In this document: in pieces, positions 60,092-64,000 of the stretch
Position numbering within the stretch: the first letter of the stretch is position 1
Layout: each line of letters starts with the position of its first letter
Source of the DNA: Oscillospiraceae bacterium
GTDB taxonomy: Bacteria > Bacillota > Clostridia > Oscillospirales > Oscillospiraceae
Length of the DNA: 64,000 nucleotides
NCBI GenBank assembly: GCA_902779945.1
Contig: CACZDN010000002.1
Location: forward strand, 123,666-187,665
Reading direction: 5' to 3'
Position numbers and translations under genes: made by a program
The notes under the pieces: model-generated
Databases searched by the model: none
What the model saw: the letters and a program-made list of their open reading frames with translations, nothing else
What the model was told of the DNA's origin: nothing

Positions 60092-61783
60092 TTGAACAAG
60101 ATGCCCGACAACAGAGTCCTGCGTTTTCTCCTCTGCGGCGGCGTCAGCCGTGAGGATTACGATTCCCTCCGCCCGATGCTTTGGCGCTGGAATCTGAACA
60201 ACCTGCGCATCACAGCCTCGCTTGCCGCGGGGATGGGCGCGGTCTTTCTTGTGATCACGTCCCTGTTGCGTTCTGGCAGCCGGATCCCGTATCTGCTCCT
60301 GCTCTGTGGGAGCTCGCTCACACTCTGTCTGCTTCCCGTGGCGCGCAAAAGCAAGGCCCGCACGGAGCTCTGGAGTATTCTGATATGCTACGGCCAGATG
60401 ATCCTGATCTGCGGCTACGCGACCATTCTCAGCATGCAGCCTGCAAACTACGATATTCCCGCGACGAGTGCCATCGTGTTTCTTGCCCTCCTTCCCCTCA
60501 GCATCGACGACCGCCCGATCCGCATGTTCTCCGTCATGCTCGGCGAGGCAGCGGTGTATCTGCTCTTTTCCCATATGCTGAAATCCCCGCGCGCCTTCTC
60601 ACTGGACCTCATGAACGTCCTGAGCTTCTGCGTTGTGGGCATGATCCTGTACGTCCTCGTCTGCGCGCGGAACATCCGGGAGCTGCGCCAGAGCCAGAGG
60701 ATCGAGCAGATGTCCTTTCAGACGATACGCGCCCTCGCAAACGCGATCGACGCCAAGGACCCCTATACGAAGGGCCATTCGACCCGCGTGAGCCAGTATG
60801 CAGTCCTGATTGCCAAAGATCTGGGCTGGCCTGCGGAGCGGATCAACGATCTGCGCTGCGCCGCACTGCTGCACGACATCGGCAAAATCGGCGTCCCCGA
60901 TTCGATTCTGAACAAACCGACAAGGCTCACGGACGTGGAATACGACATCATCAAATCCCATACTACAATGGGCGCGGACATTCTGCGGGGCCGCACGACC
61001 ATCGACTCGGCCGAGAATGTCGCCTGCAGCCATCACGAACGCTATGACGGCAGGGGTTATCCCCGCGGACTCTCGGGAACGGAGATCTCGGAGGAAGCCA
61101 GGATCGTCGGGATCGCGGACGCGTTTGACGCGATGAACTCCAACCGCGTCTACCGGAAGGCCTGCGACCGCGACTACATCTACCGGCAGCTGACAGAGGG
61201 CCGAGGCAAGCAGTTCGATCCCGCATATGTCGACGTCCTGATCGGGCTCTGGAACCGCGGCAGCCTGGAGGAGAGCCTGCAGAGCATCCCCGGCTGGAAG
61301 GAGCGCAGCGAGTCGCTGGAGTCCTCTCTGCATGAGGCGGTGGAGTCCTTTATCAGCGAGAGCACCGACACAAGCAGTCTCTTCGAGGACATCAAGAGCA
61401 ACGGCCGCTTCGAGGGCGCGCTGAACGTCGAATACAGCCAGTTTACAAGGCTCTATGAATTCATCGCCAATCTGGAAAAGCGCTTTGACCACAGCTTCAA
61501 GCTTGTTCTGATCACACTGGAGGAAAGCCCCGGCGAGGAAGCAGGGACGGTAAGTCTGGAAAAGGCGATGTTTTACCTGGAACGTGCCATCCGAATCAGC
61601 ATCCGCGATGTGGATATTGTCACGCACTACAACCGGCGGCAGTTTCTCCTCATTCTGGTCGGGGCCGATCCGAACGGTGTAAAAACGGCGGTGGACCGGA
61701 TCTTCAAAAGCTATTTCCGCATGAGCGGCGGCAGCGAGTATACGCCGTCCTACTCCATCCTCGGCATGACGGAGCCGTCCTGA
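60092..61783 (+). CDS. Membrane HD-GYP protein with degenerate GGDEF tail
   Basis: 563 residues from the TTG at 60092, 8 bases after AAGGAG. About six N-terminal membrane segments (40-200), a short helix, then an HD-GYP domain: KGHSTRVSQYAVLIAKDLGW, LLHDIGKIGVPDSIL and HHERYDGRGYPRGL, intact for c-di-GMP hydrolysis. The last ~130 residues resemble a GGDEF fold, but the active-site segment reads RDVDIVTHYNRRQFLLIL, with no GGDEF residues. It should degrade c-di-GMP, the opposite of the cyclase at 43702. The degenerate domain may sense nucleotide or dimerise. Confidence 0.85.
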   Translation: MNKMPDNRVLRFLLCGGVSREDYDSLRPMLWRWNLNNLRITASLAAGMGAVFLVITSLLRSGSRIPYLLLLCGSSLTLCLLPVARKSKARTELWSILICYGQMILICGYATILSMQPANYDIPATSAIVFLALLPLSIDDRPIRMFSVMLGEAAVYLLFSHMLKSPRAFSLDLMNVLSFCVVGMILYVLVCARNIRELRQSQRIEQMSFQTIRALANAIDAKDPYTKGHSTRVSQYAVLIAKDLGWPAERINDLRCAALLHDIGKIGVPDSILNKPTRLTDVEYDIIKSHTTMGADILRGRTTIDSAENVACSHHERYDGRGYPRGLSGTEISEEARIVGIADAFDAMNSNRVYRKACDRDYIYRQLTEGRGKQFDPAYVDVLIGLWNRGSLEESLQSIPGWKERSESLESSLHEAVESFISESTDTSSLFEDIKSNGRFEGALNVEYSQFTRLYEFIANLEKRFDHSFKLVLITLEESPGEEAGTVSLEKAMFYLERAIRISIRDVDIVTHYNRRQFLLILVGADPNGVKTAVDRIFKSYFRMSGGSEYTPSYSILGMTEPS

Positions 61784-61836
61784 CAGGACAGCAAAGGCGG
61801 GTATCCCCTGCCCCGCACGGCGGAATAGGAAAAAAC

Positions 61837-61869
61837 AAAACCCTGTAGTCATTGAAACTACAGGGTTTT
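61837..61869. terminator. Bidirectional terminator between HD-GYP gene and tRNA-Thr
   Basis: AAAACCCTGTAGT (61837-61849) and ACTACAGGGTTTT (61857-61869) form a perfect 13-bp stem. On the minus strand it is followed by GTTTTTT, making a standard tRNA terminator, and it also ends the HD-GYP transcript. Confidence 0.85.
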
Positions 61870-61872
61870 CCA

Positions 61873-61948
61873 TGGAGCTGGTAATGTGACTCGAACACAC
61901 GACCTGCTGATTACGAATCAGCTGCTCTACCAACTGAGCTATACCAGC
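61873..61948 (-). tRNA. tRNA-Thr (anticodon CGU)
   Basis: 76 nt on the minus strand. Acceptor arms GCTGGTA/TACCAGC, discriminator T and encoded CCA; D-arm TAGCTCAGTTGGTAGAGCA; anticodon stem GCTGA/TCAGC with loop TTCGTAA giving anticodon CGT (reads ACG, threonine); T-arm GTGTGTTCGAGTCACAT with TTCGAGT loop. Confidence 0.95.
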
Positions 61949-61967
61949 GTTTTCCAAAGCGGAATGT

Positions 61968-61996
61968 ATATTAGCATGTTTTTTCTCCAAAGTCAA
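61968..61996 (-). promoter_or_regulatory. Promoter of tRNA-Thr
   Basis: Minus strand: TTGACT (61996-61991), 17-bp spacer, TAATAT (61973-61968), 20 bp before the mature tRNA. Confidence 0.7.
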
Positions 61997-62027
61997 GGAT
62001 TTTTTATTACAAAATCGCCCGGGCGCC

Positions 62028-62150
62028 GCAATGTCATGATCCGTTGCTGTCATCCTGAGCGAAGCGAAGCGGACGTGAAGAATCTCTCGGATTCTTTGCC
62101 GCTTCGCTCCTCAGAATGGCGCGGTGTTTTGCCTTATGCAGCGACATTGC
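62028..62150. repeat. Family C palindromic element, copy C2
   Basis: Outer arms GCAATGTC (62028-62035) and GACATTGC (62143-62150). Inside: TGTCATCCTGAGCGAAGCG, GAAGAATC, GATTCT, TTGCCGCTTCGCTCCTCAG. It aligns over its length with C1 read on the minus strand. It lies between tRNA-Thr and the lipoprotein gene. Confidence 0.72.
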
Positions 62151-62189
62151 GTGGTTCCGGGCGGGTTACCTGGCTTTCGGTTTCCGGCT

Positions 62190-62447
62190 TCAGTTTGCTG
62201 TCGGACGCGGGGCTGCGCTGTTCATGTCAGGCATGGGCGTGCCGTTTCCGATTTCCGGGGTGCTGTTTCCGTTCGTGCCGGGTACGGGCGTTGCGCTGGG
62301 CGCGGGACTCTGAGTGGGCAGGATCGGCGTGGTCACGTCGGGCCAGGGAGACGCGGCGACATTGCCGTCGTCCGTCATGCTGCCACAGCCGCAGAGCAGC
62401 ACGCTCAGCGCCAAGGCAAGGATCAGATATACGAAAGATCTTTTCAT
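62190..62447 (-). CDS. Small proline/threonine-rich lipoprotein
   Basis: 85 residues from the ATG at 62447 (GGAGG 6 bases upstream). Signal peptide with lipobox LLCGC; the mature part is short and low-complexity (SPWPDVTTPILPTQSPAPSATPVPGTNGNSTPEIGNGTPMPD). It looks like a cell-surface tether or spacer with no folded domain. No homologue is recognised. Confidence 0.65.
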   Translation of the reverse strand: MKRSFVYLILALALSVLLCGCGSMTDDGNVAASPWPDVTTPILPTQSPAPSATPVPGTNGNSTPEIGNGTPMPDMNSAAPRPTAN

Positions 62448-62572
62448 TTCCATCCTCCTATCGGTTTTTGCAGAGCTATTATGTGCCGACGCCAGCGTTC
62501 TATACACGACGCCGCATGTATTTTTTTATTTTGAATTGCCATCCCGCTTCGCTTGTGGTATAAAATAGTATT

Positions 62573-64000
62573 ATGGATAGTATAAAGAAAAATCAGATCG
62601 TCCGCGCCGTGATCGACGGCTACAGCGCGGATGCTTCCGGGATCGCCCATGTGGACGGGCTTGCCGTCTTCGTCCCGGGGACCATTGCGGGAGAGGAATG
62701 GGAGATACGCTTTCTCAAGGTGCAGAAGAGCTGTGCCTTTGCCAGAGGCGAAAGACTCCTGCGTCCCTCCCCTGCCCGCACGGATCCCGGCTGTCCTGCC
62801 TTCGGCAAGTGCGGCGGCTGCGACTGCCGGCATATGGACTATGAGGAGGAACTGCGTTTCAAGCTCACCAAGGTCAACGACGCCCTGGCGCGCATCGGGA
62901 GGCAGACGGTCCTCGCCTCACAGATCGTCGGCAGCGGGCAGGTCGACGCCTACCGGAACAAGGGTATCCTCGCGATCGGAACCATGGACGGGAAAACGGT
63001 CTCAGGCTTCTACCGGGAGCGCAGCCACCAGATCGTCCCCGTTGCGCACTGCGCGATCCAGGACGAGCTGACGCACCGCGCGGCTTTCGCACTCACGGCC
63101 TTCATGGACCGAAACGGGATCGAAGCCTACGACGAGACGAGCGGCTCCGGCGTCGTACGCCATCTGTACTGCCGCCGTGCCGTCCACGGGGATGACCGTC
63201 TGCTGTGCATCGTGGCGCGCAGGGGCTTCGGCACAAAGACGCAGGCGCTTGCGGATACGCTGCGGAAAGCCTGTCCCGAGCTCAGCGGCATCGTCCTGAA
63301 CGTCAACAAGACGGGGGGAAACACGGTGCTCACCGGGGACTTTTACACGCTCTGGGGCAAGGACACGATACGCGACACCCTGTGCGGCATGTCCTTCGAC
63401 ATCGCCCCGCAGGCCTTTTTCCAGGTCAATCCCCCGCAGGCCGAAAAACTCTACAGCAGAGCGCTGGATTACGCGGCGCTTGAAAGAGGCGATCTTGCCT
63501 TCGACCTCTACTGCGGCGCGGGTACGATCAGCCTTTGTCTTGCGAGGTGCGCGGGACAGGTCATCGGTGCGGAGATCGTGCCGGAGGCCGTCGACAACGC
63601 CAGGGCAAACGCAGCGCTGAACGGGATCGGAAACGTGGAATTTCTCTGTGCCGACGCAGGCGAGGCCGCGCAGGCACTCGCTTCCCGCGGACTGCGCCCG
63701 AAGGTCGTCGTGGTTGATCCCCCGCGCAAGGGGATGCGGGAGGACGCGATCGCCGCCGTCGCCTCCATGTCGCCGGAGCGCGTCGTCTATGTCTCCTGCG
63801 AACCCTCGACGCTGGCACGGGATATTCTGCGCTTCAACGCATACGGCTATACGCTGCTGGATGCGACCGCGTTCGACCTGTTTCCGCGGACAAAGCACGT
63901 TGAGACGGTTGTCTTGCTTTCCAAGGGCGAGGTCGACTCGAAAAAGATTCGGGTTGAGTTCTCTTTGGAAGATATGGATATGTCCGAATTTCAGGATGGG
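62573..64000 (+). CDS. rlmD: 23S rRNA (uracil-5-)-methyltransferase RlmD family (3' end outside window)
   Basis: 476 codons visible from the ATG at 62573 and still open at the window end. TRAM domain (VDGLAVFVPGTIAGEEWEIRFLKV), Fe-S ligands CPAFGKCGGC, SAM motif AFDLYCGAGTISL, VVVDPPRKGM and the catalytic-Cys motif VYVSCEPSTLARD. It should methylate a uracil in 23S rRNA (U1939 type). After the methyltransferase domain the frame continues with KKIRVEFSLEDMDMSEFQ, a C-terminal extension seen in clostridial members. No strong ribosome site precedes the ATG; TATAAA lies only 9 bases upstream of it. Confidence 0.9.
   Translation, partial: MDSIKKNQIVRAVIDGYSADASGIAHVDGLAVFVPGTIAGEEWEIRFLKVQKSCAFARGERLLRPSPARTDPGCPAFGKCGGCDCRHMDYEEELRFKLTKVNDALARIGRQTVLASQIVGSGQVDAYRNKGILAIGTMDGKTVSGFYRERSHQIVPVAHCAIQDELTHRAAFALTAFMDRNGIEAYDETSGSGVVRHLYCRRAVHGDDRLLCIVARRGFGTKTQALADTLRKACPELSGIVLNVNKTGGNTVLTGDFYTLWGKDTIRDTLCGMSFDIAPQAFFQVNPPQAEKLYSRALDYAALERGDLAFDLYCGAGTISLCLARCAGQVIGAEIVPEAVDNARANAALNGIGNVEFLCADAGEAAQALASRGLRPKVVVVDPPRKGMREDAIAAVASMSPERVVYVSCEPSTLARDILRFNAYGYTLLDATAFDLFPRTKHVETVVLLSKGEVDSKKIRVEFSLEDMDMSEFQDG

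Noticed and set aside
61801-61872. Small RNA opposite tRNA-Thr
   Set aside because: The hairpin is fully explained as a shared terminator.

Overview
The window reads as chromosomal DNA of a GC-rich, spore-forming Clostridia-type Firmicute, most likely Oscillospirales/Oscillospiraceae. The grounds are spoIVA, cwlD and a sigH-type factor, strong GGAGG Shine-Dalgarno (SD) sites, frequent TTG/GTG starts, a pyrophosphate-type phosphofructokinase, a TIGR04086 membrane protein, a split methionine synthase and an L-box riboswitch. The taxonomic call is inference. There is no rRNA, prophage, CRISPR array or transposase, and one tRNA.

Layout. 1-6 kb: end of recN, tyrS, an FkbH-like HAD protein, a C39-like protein and pfp. 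6-9 kb: fba followed by a P-type-ATPase-like protein that has lost its catalytic motifs. 9-20 kb: tyrosine recombinase, then a long minus-strand block (trmK-nif3, spoIVA, cwlD-radA, small zinc/redox proteins, sigH, ruvCAB, xerD). 21-27.4 kb: a queA...tgt-yajC cluster interrupted by rfbA-rfbB and AT-richer accessory genes, including a decayed DUF4160/DUF2442 module. 27.5-33 kb: dapA, an HD protein, a DUF362 ferredoxin, an XpaC/TelA pair and a YbaK deacylase. 33-36.2 kb: an amino-acid ABC transporter behind a lysine riboswitch. 37-45 kb: a LytS/YesN two-component system overlapping a TRAP binding lipoprotein, then a TRAP transporter, a cupin and a diguanylate cyclase. 45.4-49.3 kb: MetH activation protein, metH and metF in one overlapping operon. 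49.6-60 kb: rpe-recR-rnjA and uvrB-polA-rimI-tsaD-radC. 60-64 kb: an HD-GYP protein, tRNA-Thr, a small lipoprotein and the start of rlmD.

The gene set is rich in DNA repair and recombination (recN, radA, ruvABC, recR, radC, polA, uvrB, two Xer recombinases). A second theme is nutrient sensing: the lysine riboswitch/ABC system and the TRAP system with its own sensor pair.

The most distinctive content is between the genes. Three families of imperfect-palindrome repeats are scattered through the window. Family A (about 125-161 bp, ends GGCAACACCGCA/TGCGGTGTTGCC) has six copies, and four are flanked by perfect 4-bp direct duplications (ATAA, CAAA, TTAT, TTAG), so it behaves like a non-autonomous transposable element (MITE). 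Family B (six copies) is a GTCATCCTGA...TCAGGATGAC hairpin around an AAGGATCTTT/AAAGATCCTT core. Family C (two copies, about 124 bp) has GCAATGTC/GACATTGC ends. Two intrinsic-terminator-like hairpins also carry the SD of the following gene in their 3' arm (spoIVA and the TIGR04086 gene), an unusual arrangement that could couple termination to translation. No single new multi-gene system stands out; these are the best leads.
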